Source of the DNA: JAWKJY01 sp041393535
Lineage (GTDB): Bacteria; Actinomycetota; Thermoleophilia; Gaiellales; Gaiellaceae
Assembly: GCA_041393535.1 (NCBI GenBank)
Contig: JAWKJY010000006.1
Span: 62,001-126,000 of the forward strand
Reading direction: 5' to 3'
Length of the DNA stretch: 64,000 bases
The notes under the pieces are model-generated. The model had not been told where the DNA came from. It worked only from the letters and a program-made list of their open reading frames with translations, and ran no database searches. Positions 41,169 through 48,715 of the stretch are shown piece by piece; position 1 is the first letter of the stretch; the number at the start of each line of letters is the position of its first letter. The translations under genes and the position numbers were made by a program.

Positions 41169-42074
41169 ATCGACCACCTCGAGGGGACGCCCCACATCGA
41201 GACGCTCGTCGCCGACGCCGCGCGGGTCTTCGACCAGGTCGCGCTGCCCGACGCGGTCGAGCGCGGCGCGGTCGGCCGGCGGGCGCGGTCGCTCGTCAGC
41301 CGCGCGAGCGGAAAGTACTCGCGCCACCGCCTGGCGACGCGGGGGACGAGCGACCTCGCGCTCGACGCCACGCTGCGCGCCGCGGCCGCGCGGACGGGCA
41401 CCGCGCGACCGGCCGACGGCGTGCGGCTCGCCGTCGAGTCGGGCGACCTCCGGCGCAAGGTGCGCACGCACCGGTCGCCCTTCGCCGTCGTCTTCGTCGT
41501 CGACAACAGCTACTCGATCCACGCCGACCAGATGGTCGAGCGGGTGAAGGGCCTCGCGCTCGAGCTGCTCGAGGACGCCACGGCCCGCGGCGACCGCGTC
41601 GCGCTCGTGTGCTTCAAGGGCGGCGTGCCGGAGGGGACGGTCGCGCTGCCGCTGACGCGGAGCATGGCCCAGGCGCACCAGAGGCTCGCCGAGATCCCGC
41701 TCTCGGGCCGCACGCCGCTCGCAGACGCGCTGCGGCGCGCCCGTCTGCTGCTCCGCCAGGAGGTCGTGAAGCACCGGAACGCCGTGCCGGTCCTCGTGCT
41801 GATCTCGGACTGCCTCCCGACCGTCCCGCTCCGGCCAGGCGGCGACCCGCTCCTCGACCTGCTCGGCGAGGCGCGCCGCCTGCGCACGGCGAAGGTCGTC
41901 ACCGTCGTCGCCGACGCGATGCCCCCGGGCGGCCGCTCGCCCAGCGCCGCCCCCCAGGTCGCCGAGGCGGCGGGCGGCGTGTGCATCCCCTTCGCCGAGC
42001 TCGCCCCGGGCGTCCTGAAGGGCTTCCTCGCCGCCGGCGAGGAGGCGTCGCTCGGCCGCCGCGGCCCCCGCTAG
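41133..42074 (+). CDS. chlD: chelatase VWA domain (ChlD-like), reached by -1 frameshift from ChlI
   Basis: 313 residues after slippage, making a fusion of about 668 residues, the usual ChlD size. The frame continues NSRDASSVADTAIDHLEGTP, DLRRKVRTHRSPFAVVFVVD, MIDAS-type DNSYSIHADQMVERVKGLAL, LVCFKGGVPEGTVALPLTRS, IPLSGRTPLADALRRARLLL and VLISDCLPTVPLRPGGDPLL. I find no ATG or GTG in this frame near the VWA domain's beginning, so independent initiation is unlikely. ChlI and ChlI-ChlD made from one gene are known for cobalt-chelatase chlD genes. CobN-like large subunit not in window. Confidence 0.8.
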   Translation, partial: NSRDASSVADTAIDHLEGTPHIETLVADAARVFDQVALPDAVERGAVGRRARSLVSRASGKYSRHRLATRGTSDLALDATLRAAAARTGTARPADGVRLAVESGDLRRKVRTHRSPFAVVFVVDNSYSIHADQMVERVKGLALELLEDATARGDRVALVCFKGGVPEGTVALPLTRSMAQAHQRLAEIPLSGRTPLADALRRARLLLRQEVVKHRNAVPVLVLISDCLPTVPLRPGGDPLLDLLGEARRLRTAKVVTVVADAMPPGGRSPSAAPQVAEAAGGVCIPFAELAPGVLKGFLAAGEEASLGRRGPR

Positions 42075-42159
42075 GCGGAGCGGAGAGGCGCGAGCCTCTC
42101 GCCCCATCCGGGCGCGAGAGAGGTGCGGGATAGCGCGGGCAGCCGCCATCCCCGCGGAG

Positions 42160-42299
42160 GGGGCGGCTCGCCGTCCTGCGACGAGTGCGGCAGCTCGGAG
42201 ATGCCGCCCGGTGGTCAGCCCCAGGCGGGGCCGGGGGTGCGGGAGGCCCGGCGAGATGAGGGGGCCCTGGGCGGAGAAGCGCGAGCTTCTCCACCCCAG
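42160..42299 (-). repeat. two-hairpin intergenic repeat, copy C (inverted, degraded)
   Basis: Minus orientation. Hairpin 1 at 42267-42299 reads CTGGGGTGGAGAAGC-tcgc-GCTTCTCC, with CCCCCTCATCTCGCC next to it, a GGCGGCATCTCCGAGC box and a heavily mutated hairpin 2. It sits 2 nt from the stop of the minus-strand gene at 42302, so it too directly follows a stop codon in its own orientation. A second hairpin-1-like remnant lies at 42076-42105. Confidence 0.6.
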
Positions 42300-42301
42300 C
42301 C

Positions 42302-43048
42302 CTAGAAGCCGAGGTGCAGCGCGCCCGCGTCGACGAGCAGGTGCGTGTACGGCGTCGAGGCGACGAGCTTGACGCCGTACGCGTCGCGCAGGAACCACTC
42401 GAGGTAGACGAACACGCTCGACCTGACCGCGCTCGTCCGCTCCAGGCGCGTGAGGTCGAGCAGCGCGACGCCGGCCCGCGCCTCCTGGTCGAGCGCCAGC
42501 TCGCGCAGCCACTCGAGCCCGATCTCGTCGGCGTCGCCGACGAGCATCGTCGGACGGTCGGCGAGCCGCCGCGCGAGCACGAAGCCGTGCCGCAGCTCGA
42601 CGCGGCTGCGCTCGCGCTTCCAGCGCAGATCGAGCCGGCACGCGGCCGTGTCCGACGGCCCCGCGGCCGACTCGAGCTCGACGTCGTCGAGCTCGTCGCG
42701 GCAGTGGACGGCGAAGCCCGCCAGCACCTCGCCCTGCGTGACCGTCCGGTGCGCCCATCGCACCGGTCGACGCGCCGCGAGCCGGTCGAGGCCGGCGCGG
42801 TAGGCGGGGCTCGCGGCGGGGTCCAGCCGGAGCCGTCCGTCGGCCTCGTCGATCCCGTCCGCGAAGAGCAGCTCCCGCAGGACGGCCTCGGCGCTCGCGG
42901 CCGGCGCGAGCCGGACGAGCTCGCGCGCGAGCTCGTCGCGGGCGATCCCGTCCTCGCCGGCGATGCGCTCGTCGGCCAGCGCCTCGAGGGCGGCGAGCAC
43001 GTCGGTCTGGCCCTCGGCGGCGAGCCGGGCGAGCAGCGCGTCGGTCAC
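42302..43048 (-). CDS. conserved-looking protein of unknown function
   Basis: 248 residues from a GTG. N-terminal helices TDALLARLAAEGQTDVLAAL and DELARELVRLAPAASAEAVL look like a winged-helix or regulatory domain. The C-terminal half is alpha/beta: RTVTQGEVLAGFAVHCRDEL, CRLDLRWKRERSRVELRHGF, RLADRPTMLVGDADEIGLEW, LLDLTRLERTSAVRSSVFVY and STPYTHLLVDAGALHLGF. No signal or membrane segment. I do not recognise the family. The box TAGCCT lies 7 nt before the start. Confidence 0.55.
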   Translation of the reverse strand: MTDALLARLAAEGQTDVLAALEALADERIAGEDGIARDELARELVRLAPAASAEAVLRELLFADGIDEADGRLRLDPAASPAYRAGLDRLAARRPVRWAHRTVTQGEVLAGFAVHCRDELDDVELESAAGPSDTAACRLDLRWKRERSRVELRHGFVLARRLADRPTMLVGDADEIGLEWLRELALDQEARAGVALLDLTRLERTSAVRSSVFVYLEWFLRDAYGVKLVASTPYTHLLVDAGALHLGF

Positions 43049-43055
43049 GCCCGCA

Positions 43056-43061
43056 AGGCTA
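43056..43061 (-). promoter_or_regulatory. -10 box TAGCCT of the gene at 42302-43048
   Basis: TAGCCT on the minus strand, 7 nt before the GTG at 43048, with no ribosome site. Confidence 0.4.
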
Positions 43062-43183
43062 GCCGCGCTCGGGGCGCCCGGTCTCTCGCACCCGAACGTG
43101 TGCGAGGCCTCGATTCGGGGAACTCCCTTGCCGAGAACGCAGTCGAAGGGCCACAGCAGCGAACCCCGACCCGGAGGGACACC

Positions 43184-43396
43184 ATGGCGACGATCGAGGT
43201 CGAGCATGCCGAGCAGGCCGTCGAGACCGAGGCGGAGCGCGTCTTCCGCTGGCGCCGCGAGGAGCTCCGGAGGGCCGGGTACGACGATCGCGCCGCGTTC
43301 AAGCTGGCGTTGAGGCCGAACGTCGACCTGCACCGCGCGGTCGCCCTGCTCGAGCGCGGCTGCCCGCCCGAGCTGGCGGAGCGCATCCTGCTCTAG
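43184..43396 (+). CDS. small acidic helical protein of unknown function
   Basis: 70 residues. CGGAGGG 8 nt before the ATG. N-terminal acidic helix ATIEVEHAEQAVETEAERVF, then RWRREELRRAGYDDRAAFKL and a C-terminal motif NVDLHRAVALLERGCPPELA ERILL. The tail resembles short helix-turn motifs found in small proteins of this phylum, but no function is known. It diverges from the preceding gene and is followed directly by repeat copy D. Confidence 0.6.
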   Translation: MATIEVEHAEQAVETEAERVFRWRREELRRAGYDDRAAFKLALRPNVDLHRAVALLERGCPPELAERILL

Positions 43397-43410
43397 CGCT
43401 CTGGGGCGCT

Positions 43411-43554
43411 CTGGGGGGAGAAGCTCACGCTTCTCCCCCCAGTACCCCCCTCATCGCGCCAGGCGGCTGGCCCTCCGGCTCCCGCCCGGCGCCTGGCGTC
43501 GGCGGCAGCTCCGAGCGGCCGCCATCGTCGGAGGACAGCAAGCTGCCCTCCTCC
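43411..43554 (+). repeat. two-hairpin intergenic repeat, copy D
   Basis: Starts 14 nt after the stop at 43396. Hairpin 1 43411-43441 with arms CTGGGGGGAGAAGC/GCTTCTCCCCCCAG. Then ACCCCCCTCATCGCGCCAGG, a GGCTCCCGCC box, GGCGGCAGCTCCGAGC, and hairpin 2 43529-43550 GGAGGACAGC/GCTGCCCTCC. A partial second copy without hairpin 1 follows to about 43630 (GCTCGGGCTCCCGCC, then GCTGCCTGCTC). It lies between convergent genes. Confidence 0.85.
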
Positions 43555-43642
43555 ACGCATCCCGCTCGCGCTCGGGCTCCCGCCTTGCGGCCCGGTCGGT
43601 GGCCGCTCCGACGAGGAGCACGCTGCCTGCTCGGCGGCCGGG

Positions 43643-44755
43643 CTACGTGCGCTCGAGGAGGATCCGCAGCATCCGCCGCAGGGGCTCGGCGGCGCCCCAC
43701 AGGAGCTGGTCGCCGCACGTGAAGGCCGTCAGGTACTCCGGGCCCATCGGGAGCTGGCGCAGGCGGCCGACCGGGACGGTCAGGGTGCCCGAGACGGCGG
43801 CGGGGGTCAGCTCGCGCAGGCTCTCCTCGCGCGCGTTCGGGACGACCTTCACCCACGCGTGGGCGCCGGCGAGCAGCTCGTGCACCTCGTCCAGCGCGAC
43901 CGCGCGGGTCAGCTTCACCGTCAACGCCTGGCTGTGGCAGCGCATCGCGCCGACCCGGACGCAGACGCCGTCGACCGGGATCGAGCCGTCGGGCAGGCCG
44001 AGGATGCGGTTCGTCTCGGCCATCGCCTTCCACTCCTCGCGGCTCTGGCCGTTGCCGAGATCCCTGTCGATCCACGGCAGCAGGCTGCCCGCGAGCGCGT
44101 GGCCGAACTGCGCGGTCGGGAACGCGTCGTCACGCAGCGTCGCCGTGACCACGCGATCCAGGTCGAGGATCGTCGCCGACGGGTCGTCGAGCGTCGCGCG
44201 CCCGGCGTCCTCGATCGCGCCCATCTGCTCGACTAGCTCGCGCATGTTCTGCGCGCCCGCGCCGGACGCCGCCTGGTAGGTCATCGCCGTCACCCACTCG
44301 ACCAGCCGCTCGCGGAACAGCCCCGTGAGCGCCATCAGCATCAGGCTGACCGTGCAGTTGCCGCCGATGAAGTCCCTGACGCCCCGATCGAGCGCCGCGT
44401 CGATCACGTCGCGGTTCACCGGGTCGAGGACGATGACCGCGTCCTCCTCCATCCGCAGCGCCGAGGCCGCGTCGATCCACGGGCCCGTCCAGCCACCCGC
44501 ACGGAGCGCCCGATGCACGGCCTTCGTGTAGTCGCCGCCCTGGCAGGAGATCACGACGTCCATCGCGGCGAGCTGCTCGACGTCGTTCGCGTCGGCGAGC
44601 GGCGGCAGCTCGCGCCCGATCGCCGGGGGCGCGCCGCCCGCGTTCGACGTGCTGAAGAAGACCGGCTCGACGAGGTCGAGGTCGCCCTCCGCGAGCATCC
44701 GCTCGAGCAGGACGGAGCCGACCATCCCGCGCCAGCCGACGATGCCGACCCGCAT
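43643..44755 (-). CDS. asd: aspartate-semialdehyde dehydrogenase
   Basis: 370 residues. Reduces aspartyl phosphate to the semialdehyde for Met, Thr, Lys and diaminopimelate synthesis. NADP loop RVGIVGWRGMVGSVLLERML, FFSTSNAGG, VISCQGGDYTKAVHRALRAG, nucleophile Cys134 in DFIGGNCTVSLMLMALTGLF, QAASGAGAQNMRELVEQMG and RVGAMRCHSQALTVKL with the catalytic His. Length and the QAASG(A)GA/MREL pattern match the E. coli-type enzyme rather than the shorter actinobacterial/Gram-positive form. It overlaps the VOC gene (ATGA). It may serve methionine synthesis with metXY. Confidence 0.93.
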   Translation of the reverse strand: MRVGIVGWRGMVGSVLLERMLAEGDLDLVEPVFFSTSNAGGAPPAIGRELPPLADANDVEQLAAMDVVISCQGGDYTKAVHRALRAGGWTGPWIDAASALRMEEDAVIVLDPVNRDVIDAALDRGVRDFIGGNCTVSLMLMALTGLFRERLVEWVTAMTYQAASGAGAQNMRELVEQMGAIEDAGRATLDDPSATILDLDRVVTATLRDDAFPTAQFGHALAGSLLPWIDRDLGNGQSREEWKAMAETNRILGLPDGSIPVDGVCVRVGAMRCHSQALTVKLTRAVALDEVHELLAGAHAWVKVVPNAREESLRELTPAAVSGTLTVPVGRLRQLPMGPEYLTAFTCGDQLLWGAAEPLRRMLRILLERT

Positions 44756-45246
44756 CAGGCGGGCGCTCCTGCGCGATCCGGCGCCAGGAAGAGGCGCGCC
44801 TGCAGGTTCTCCCCGTCCTGCGGGAACATGTCGCCGAGCTGCTGGATCGCGCCCTCGAAGACGTCGAGGTCGAGCGTCGCGACGTCCGGATGGTCGATCT
44901 CGACGAGGTTGTCCTCGGGATCGCGGAAGTACAGCTGCACCTGGCCGCTCGCGAGCACGAACAGGCCGCCGAAGCGCCCCTGCTCGAGCACGCCCTGCTC
45001 CTTCAGCCGCCGGAACATCCCCTCGAAGTCGTCGACCTCGAGCCCGAGGTGCTGGTTCGAGTGCGGCGGCCGCTCGGCCACCTGGTAGAGGTGCAGCTGC
45101 AGCGCGCCCACCTTCAGCCAGGCCACCGGGAAGCCGAAGTTCGGCGCCGGGATGCGCTCCAGACCGAGGACGTCCTGGTAGAAGCGGCAGAGCTCCTCGA
45201 CGTCGACGGCCGGGATGCTGACGTGGTTGATCGCGGTGGCGCGCAT
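44755..45246 (-). CDS. VOC-superfamily (glyoxalase/dioxygenase-like) protein
   Basis: 163 residues from the ATG at 45246. Paired beta-alpha-beta modules: TAINHVSIPAVDVEELCRFY, QDVLGLERIPAPNFGFPVAW, LKVGALQLHLYQVAERPPHS, HLGLEVDDFEGMFRRLKEQG and VQLYFRDPEDNLVEIDHPDV. Metal ligands are likely His8, His in QHLGLEV and Glu in NLVEIDHP. A C-terminal helical tail of about 35 residues is extra. It acts on an unknown small molecule. It forms an operon with asd downstream. Confidence 0.82.
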   Translation of the reverse strand: MRATAINHVSIPAVDVEELCRFYQDVLGLERIPAPNFGFPVAWLKVGALQLHLYQVAERPPHSNQHLGLEVDDFEGMFRRLKEQGVLEQGRFGGLFVLASGQVQLYFRDPEDNLVEIDHPDVATLDLDVFEGAIQQLGDMFPQDGENLQARLFLAPDRAGAPA

Positions 45247-45353
45247 GCGTCGTCCCTCCGGGGTCGGTCGTCCGATGATAGAGACGCGCCGCGCCTCGTC
45301 GTGCACTAGGCTCAGCGCCAGGAGCCCCGAGCCGACGACGTCACGGAGGACCC

Positions 45354-46766
45354 ATGGCCGACACCTACCGCGCGGTGATCCCGTACGAGTCGCTCGACCC
45401 GCTGACGATCGGGTCGACGGACGACGAGAGCAAGGTCTACCGCGACACCCTCGAGCTCGACATCCCGCAGCGGAACCTGCTCGCGGCGATCTACCCCGAC
45501 GAGCCACCGGCCGTGCCCGACACGACCGAGGCCGCCCGCCAGGCACTCGAGTCGCCCTTCTCCGGGCGGCGCTTCTCGGAGCTGCTCGCCGGCGCGTCGA
45601 GCGTCGCGATCGTGATCGACAACCAATTCCGCCCCACGCCGGCCTCGAAGCTCCTCCCCGCCGTGCTCGACGCCGTCGAGGCCGCGGGGATCACGGACGC
45701 GATCGTCATCTGCGCGAACGGCAAGGTCTTCCCGATGTCGGAGTCGGACATCGAGATGAAGGTGGGCAGGGAGAACCTCGCGCGCCTCGAGCGCCTCGGC
45801 ATCCCGTTCCTGCAGAACGAGCCGCGCAACCACGAGCAGTACACCTACGTCGGCGTCTCCTCGCGCGGCACGCCCGTCTGGCTGCACACGGAGGTCGCCA
45901 AGCGCGACGTGACGATCACGCTCGGCCAGGCCCAGGCGAACCACTGGGGCGCGGGCGGCGGCGGCAAGCTGATCCTCCCCGGCGTCGTCTCCGACGAGAC
46001 GATCGAGTCGAACCACGCGGCCTTCGTGCCCTCGCCGCAGACGCACTACGGCGCCTACGCCGGGCCGATGCGCTCGGACATCGACGAGGTCGCGACGATG
46101 TGCGACCTGACGTGCACGATGAACGTCCTGCTCGACACGCACGGGCGCGTGATCGACTGCGTCTTCGGCTCGCACCCGGAGGCGCACCGCGAGGCGATCC
46201 GCCGCTTCAACGCGATCTACACGTTCGAGCACCCGGGCCCCGCGGACATCGCGATCTGCGGCGTCTTCGCCCCGACCGACCACCTCTTCTTCCACACCGG
46301 CTGGGGCTGCATGTCCGCCGACCTCGTGGTCAAGGAGGGCGGGACGCTCATCTACTGCTCGCCGTCGCCGGGCGTGCACACGGCGATCGGCGACTTCCCC
46401 GGGCTCGCGCTGATGGACCTGATGAAGCCGTACATGCCGCCGAGCCCGGACGGCTACCAGCGGATCCTGCGCGACATCCACGGCCGCTCGATCCAGATGT
46501 GGGCCGGCTGCATCTGGGTGCCCATCTACGAGGTGATGAGCCGCAAGCACCTCACGATGGTGACGCTCGAGGAGAACCTCGAGATGGCCGCGGACATCGG
46601 CATCGACGCGACGACGTCCATCGAGACGGCCTTCGCCGCCGCGATGGAGCGCCACGGCCCCGACGCGAAGGTCGTGATCCTGCCCTTCGCCCGCTACCAG
46701 CTGCCGCGGAACGCCGTCCGCATGGCCTCCGACGAGGTGCACGCGCTGGAGCAGATCCGCCTCTGA
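45354..46766 (+). CDS. LarA-family (lactate-racemase-like) nickel-pincer enzyme
   Basis: 470 residues. GGAGG precedes the ATG. DUF2088 fold: SVAIVIDNQFRPTPASKLLP, then IVICANGKVFPMSESDIEMK, ITLGQAQANHWGAGGGGKLI and LPGVVSDETIESNHAAF. By alignment with Lactobacillus LarA, His197, the cofactor-binding Lys205 and His221 are kept. The first catalytic His (in ATGTHRPM) is Val125 here (ANGKVFPM). It should bind the nickel-pincer cofactor made by larB-larC-larE at 50.6-53.6 kb, but probably racemises or epimerises a hydroxyacid other than lactate. A repeat pair follows its stop. Confidence 0.85.
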   Translation: MADTYRAVIPYESLDPLTIGSTDDESKVYRDTLELDIPQRNLLAAIYPDEPPAVPDTTEAARQALESPFSGRRFSELLAGASSVAIVIDNQFRPTPASKLLPAVLDAVEAAGITDAIVICANGKVFPMSESDIEMKVGRENLARLERLGIPFLQNEPRNHEQYTYVGVSSRGTPVWLHTEVAKRDVTITLGQAQANHWGAGGGGKLILPGVVSDETIESNHAAFVPSPQTHYGAYAGPMRSDIDEVATMCDLTCTMNVLLDTHGRVIDCVFGSHPEAHREAIRRFNAIYTFEHPGPADIAICGVFAPTDHLFFHTGWGCMSADLVVKEGGTLIYCSPSPGVHTAIGDFPGLALMDLMKPYMPPSPDGYQRILRDIHGRSIQMWAGCIWVPIYEVMSRKHLTMVTLEENLEMAADIGIDATTSIETAFAAAMERHGPDAKVVILPFARYQLPRNAVRMASDEVHALEQIRL

Positions 46767-46785
46767 CTCTCTGGGGGGAGAAGCT

Positions 46786-46932
46786 CTGGGGGGAGAAGCT
46801 CGCGCTTCTCCCCCAAGCACCCCCCTCATCGCGCCACGGCATCTCGCGCTCGGGCTCCCGCGGCAACGCGGTCGGTGGCGGCATCTCCGAAGTTGCCGGT
46901 CTCGGCGGAGGACAGCAAGCTGCCCTCCTCCC
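46786..46932 (+). repeat. two-hairpin intergenic repeat, copy E1
   Basis: Starts 19 nt after the LarA stop. The 15 bases CTGGGGGGAGAAGCT occur twice in tandem (46771-46785 and 46786-46800), duplicating the first arm. Conserved core CCCCCCTCATCGCGCCA, GCTCGGGCTCCCGC, GGCGGCATCTCCGAAG, and hairpin 2 46908-46929 (GGAGGACAGC/GCTGCCCTCC). Confidence 0.85.
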
Positions 46933-46937
46933 CGTCT

Positions 46938-47078
46938 CCGGGGGAGAAGCTCGCGGCTTCTCCCCCGGCACCCCCTCATCGCGCCAGGCCACCGCCCCTC
47001 GGGCTCCCCCATCGCCAACGGCAGGCGGCATCTCCGAGCAGGCGTCGTCGTCGGAGGACAGCAAGCTGCCCTCCTCCC
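46938..47078 (+). repeat. two-hairpin intergenic repeat, copy E2
   Basis: Directly follows E1 as a tandem second unit. Hairpin 1 CCGGGGGAGAAGC/GCTTCTCCCCCGG, core CCCCCTCATCGCGCCAGGC, CTCGGGCTCCCCC, GGCGGCATCTCCGAGC, then CGTCGTCGTCGGAGGACAGC and GCTGCCCTCCTCCCC. Base changes in hairpin 1 are compensatory (G-C for A-T or U-G at the outer pair), so pairing is kept. Bases 47079-47162 hold nothing I recognise. Confidence 0.85.
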
Positions 47079-47162
47079 CGGCGATGGGCCGGGGCGCGCG
47101 CTGCCCTTCTCCCGGGGTCCCGGACGCTTCCGGCTTGACGCGGGTTCGGCCGCTCTGGTCTG

Positions 47163-47606
47163 ATGCGCCCCGTGGCTGGAGTGGACGTCGGCGGGCTGAT
47201 CGGGCGGTTGCGTGGGAAGAAGCCCGCGGGGCCGCCGAAGCCGCAGTCGCTGCGGCTGACGTTCGCCTACGACGAGGAGGGCGTGCGGCTCGTGCGCTCG
47301 GCCGAGCGGCCGAAGCCGGCGCCGCCGGGGGCCGACCTCGCGCGCGAGCGGCCGCCCGGGCGGATCGCCGTCGAGCTGCGCCGCTCGAACGGGAAGGTGC
47401 TCTACCGGGCCGCGCTCGGCGAGACGATCTCGCCGACCGCCAGCTCGGGGACGTTCTCGGCTGTCGTCCCGATCGAGTCGAACGGCGACCACGTCGCGCT
47501 CGTCGCCGGCGAGCGGGTCGCGCTCGTGCAGCCGGCGCTCGCCGCCGCGCTCGAGCGCTCCGGCGCGAAGCGCGAGCTCGGCCGCTTCCCGCTCGCCTCC
47601 GCCTAG
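47163..47606 (+). CDS. protein of unknown function
   Basis: 147 residues from the ATG at 47163 (GTGs at 47172 and 47181 are alternatives). A short basic N-terminus (GRLRGKKPAGPPKPQ) is followed by one beta-sandwich-like domain: SLRLTFAYDEEGVRLVRSAE, RIAVELRRSNGKVLYRAALG, SGTFSAVVPIESNGDHVALV and AAALERSGAKRELGRFPLAS. No signal peptide. Its last 4 bp overlap the stop of the convergent membrane protein gene. Family not recognised. Confidence 0.5.
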   Translation: MRPVAGVDVGGLIGRLRGKKPAGPPKPQSLRLTFAYDEEGVRLVRSAERPKPAPPGADLARERPPGRIAVELRRSNGKVLYRAALGETISPTASSGTFSAVVPIESNGDHVALVAGERVALVQPALAAALERSGAKRELGRFPLASA

Positions 47607-48121
47607 CCCCTGGCCGCCTCGACCGCCGCGCGCGGGCGCCCGCCGACCCGGCCGAGCGCGGGATGGCGCACCGTCGCGAGCAGGACGAGCAGGACGATCT
47701 GCGCGAGCGCCGCGGGGGCGAACGTCGGCGACGGGCCGACCGTCTCCGTGATCGCGTACCACCAGCGCGTCGCCTGCGAGAGCGACTCCCAGCCCTCGCC
47801 GTGCTCGGCGTCGAGCGGGCCCGCGTCGTGGTTCCCGAGCACGTGCTCGAGCACGCCGAAGGCGGCGACGCCGAGGACGCCGAGCGCGATCAGGCGCGCC
47901 AGGCGCAGGCGCGCGGGCGTCGGCCGGACGGCGACGAGCGCCACGGCGACCGCCGCAGCGCCGAGGCCGAGCCACGGGATCACCTGGACGACGCCGTTCC
48001 AGTGGCGCAGGAGCGCGAGCTCGACGGCCACGCCCGCAACGCCCAGCGCGGCGAGGGCGAGGACGCCGCGGCGGAGGAGGACGACGACGCCCTCCTCCCC
48101 GCGCACGGCGCCCTCGGTCAC
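47603..48121 (-). CDS. small multi-pass membrane protein
   Basis: 172 residues from a GTG overlapping the stop of the upstream lipoprotein gene (GTGA). About four helices: RRGVLALAALGVAGVAVELA, VIPWLGLGAAAVAVALVAV, LARLIALGVLGVAAFGVLEH and PAALAQIVLLVLLATVRHPA. A loop with HVLGNHDAGPLDAEHGEGW is rich in His and Asp and could bind a metal. It is translationally coupled to the lipoprotein, so the two may form a cell-envelope pair. Function unknown. Confidence 0.6.
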   Translation of the reverse strand: MTEGAVRGEEGVVVLLRRGVLALAALGVAGVAVELALLRHWNGVVQVIPWLGLGAAAVAVALVAVRPTPARLRLARLIALGVLGVAAFGVLEHVLGNHDAGPLDAEHGEGWESLSQATRWWYAITETVGPSPTFAPAALAQIVLLVLLATVRHPALGRVGGRPRAAVEAARG

Positions 48122-48591
48122 GGCTCCAGCACCGAGAGGATCGTCGCGAGCACCTCGTCCGACGGGTCGTACTTCAGCAGCTCCTTGCGGAGCTTCCCGA
48201 GCTCCGGGTCGTCGGCCGGGTACCGACGGTACTCCATCACCTCGCGCGTCCACTTGCCCGCGTTCGGCACGCCGGCGGCCTCGAGCGCGGCCTGGATCTC
48301 CCCGGCCGAGCCGTCGTTCGCCGAGACCTTCGCGCCAGCACCGGTGGCGTCGGCGGCACCCGGCTCGGTCGCACCGGCGTCGTCGGTCGCCGCATCGTCC
48401 GTCGCCGCGCTCTCGGCCGGGGCCGGCTCGCTCTCGGTCGGCTCGGCGGCGGGCGCCTCGGTCGGCGTGGGCTCGGCGACGGACGGCGCGGGCTCCGGGC
48501 TCGGGCTCGAGTCGCTGCCGCCGCAGGCGGCGGCGCCGACCCCGAGCGCGGCGGCGAGGCCCAGGGCGGCGATGGCGGTGCGGACGTGCAT
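48118..48591 (-). CDS. acidic lipoprotein
   Basis: 157 residues. Lipobox in IAALGLAAALGVGAAACGGS. Residues 28-90 form a low-complexity Pro/Glu/Ala/Thr tether (EPTPTEAPAAEPTESEPAPA) much like the linker of the Liv-type binding protein. A short folded C-terminus follows: GSAGEIQAALEAAGVPNAGK, WTREVMEYRRYPADDPELGK and KELLKYDPSDEVLATILSVL. Exported and lipid-anchored. Function unknown. Confidence 0.65.
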   Translation of the reverse strand: MHVRTAIAALGLAAALGVGAAACGGSDSSPSPEPAPSVAEPTPTEAPAAEPTESEPAPAESAATDDAATDDAGATEPGAADATGAGAKVSANDGSAGEIQAALEAAGVPNAGKWTREVMEYRRYPADDPELGKLRKELLKYDPSDEVLATILSVLEP

Positions 48592-48703
48592 GCGGCTTCC
48601 TCCGATCCGTCGTGTCCCGGGCCGATGGCGGCCCGCATCCGATCCCAGCAGCCAGGCCTCAGCCCGCGGTAAGAGCCGCTTCAGAGGACGTTCAGAAGCG
48701 GCG

Positions 48704-48709
48704 TATCCT
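48704..48709 (+). promoter_or_regulatory. -10 box TATCCT of the secreted protein gene
   Basis: TATCCT, 6 nt before the GTG at 48716, with no ribosome site. It selects this GTG as the start directly before the signal peptide. Confidence 0.5.
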
Positions 48710-48715
48710 CCGCCG

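Noticed and set aside
25870..47162. CRISPR array or tandem repeats
   Set aside because: The recurring units are dispersed or at most two in tandem, with internal hairpins and no spacers. No cas genes are present.
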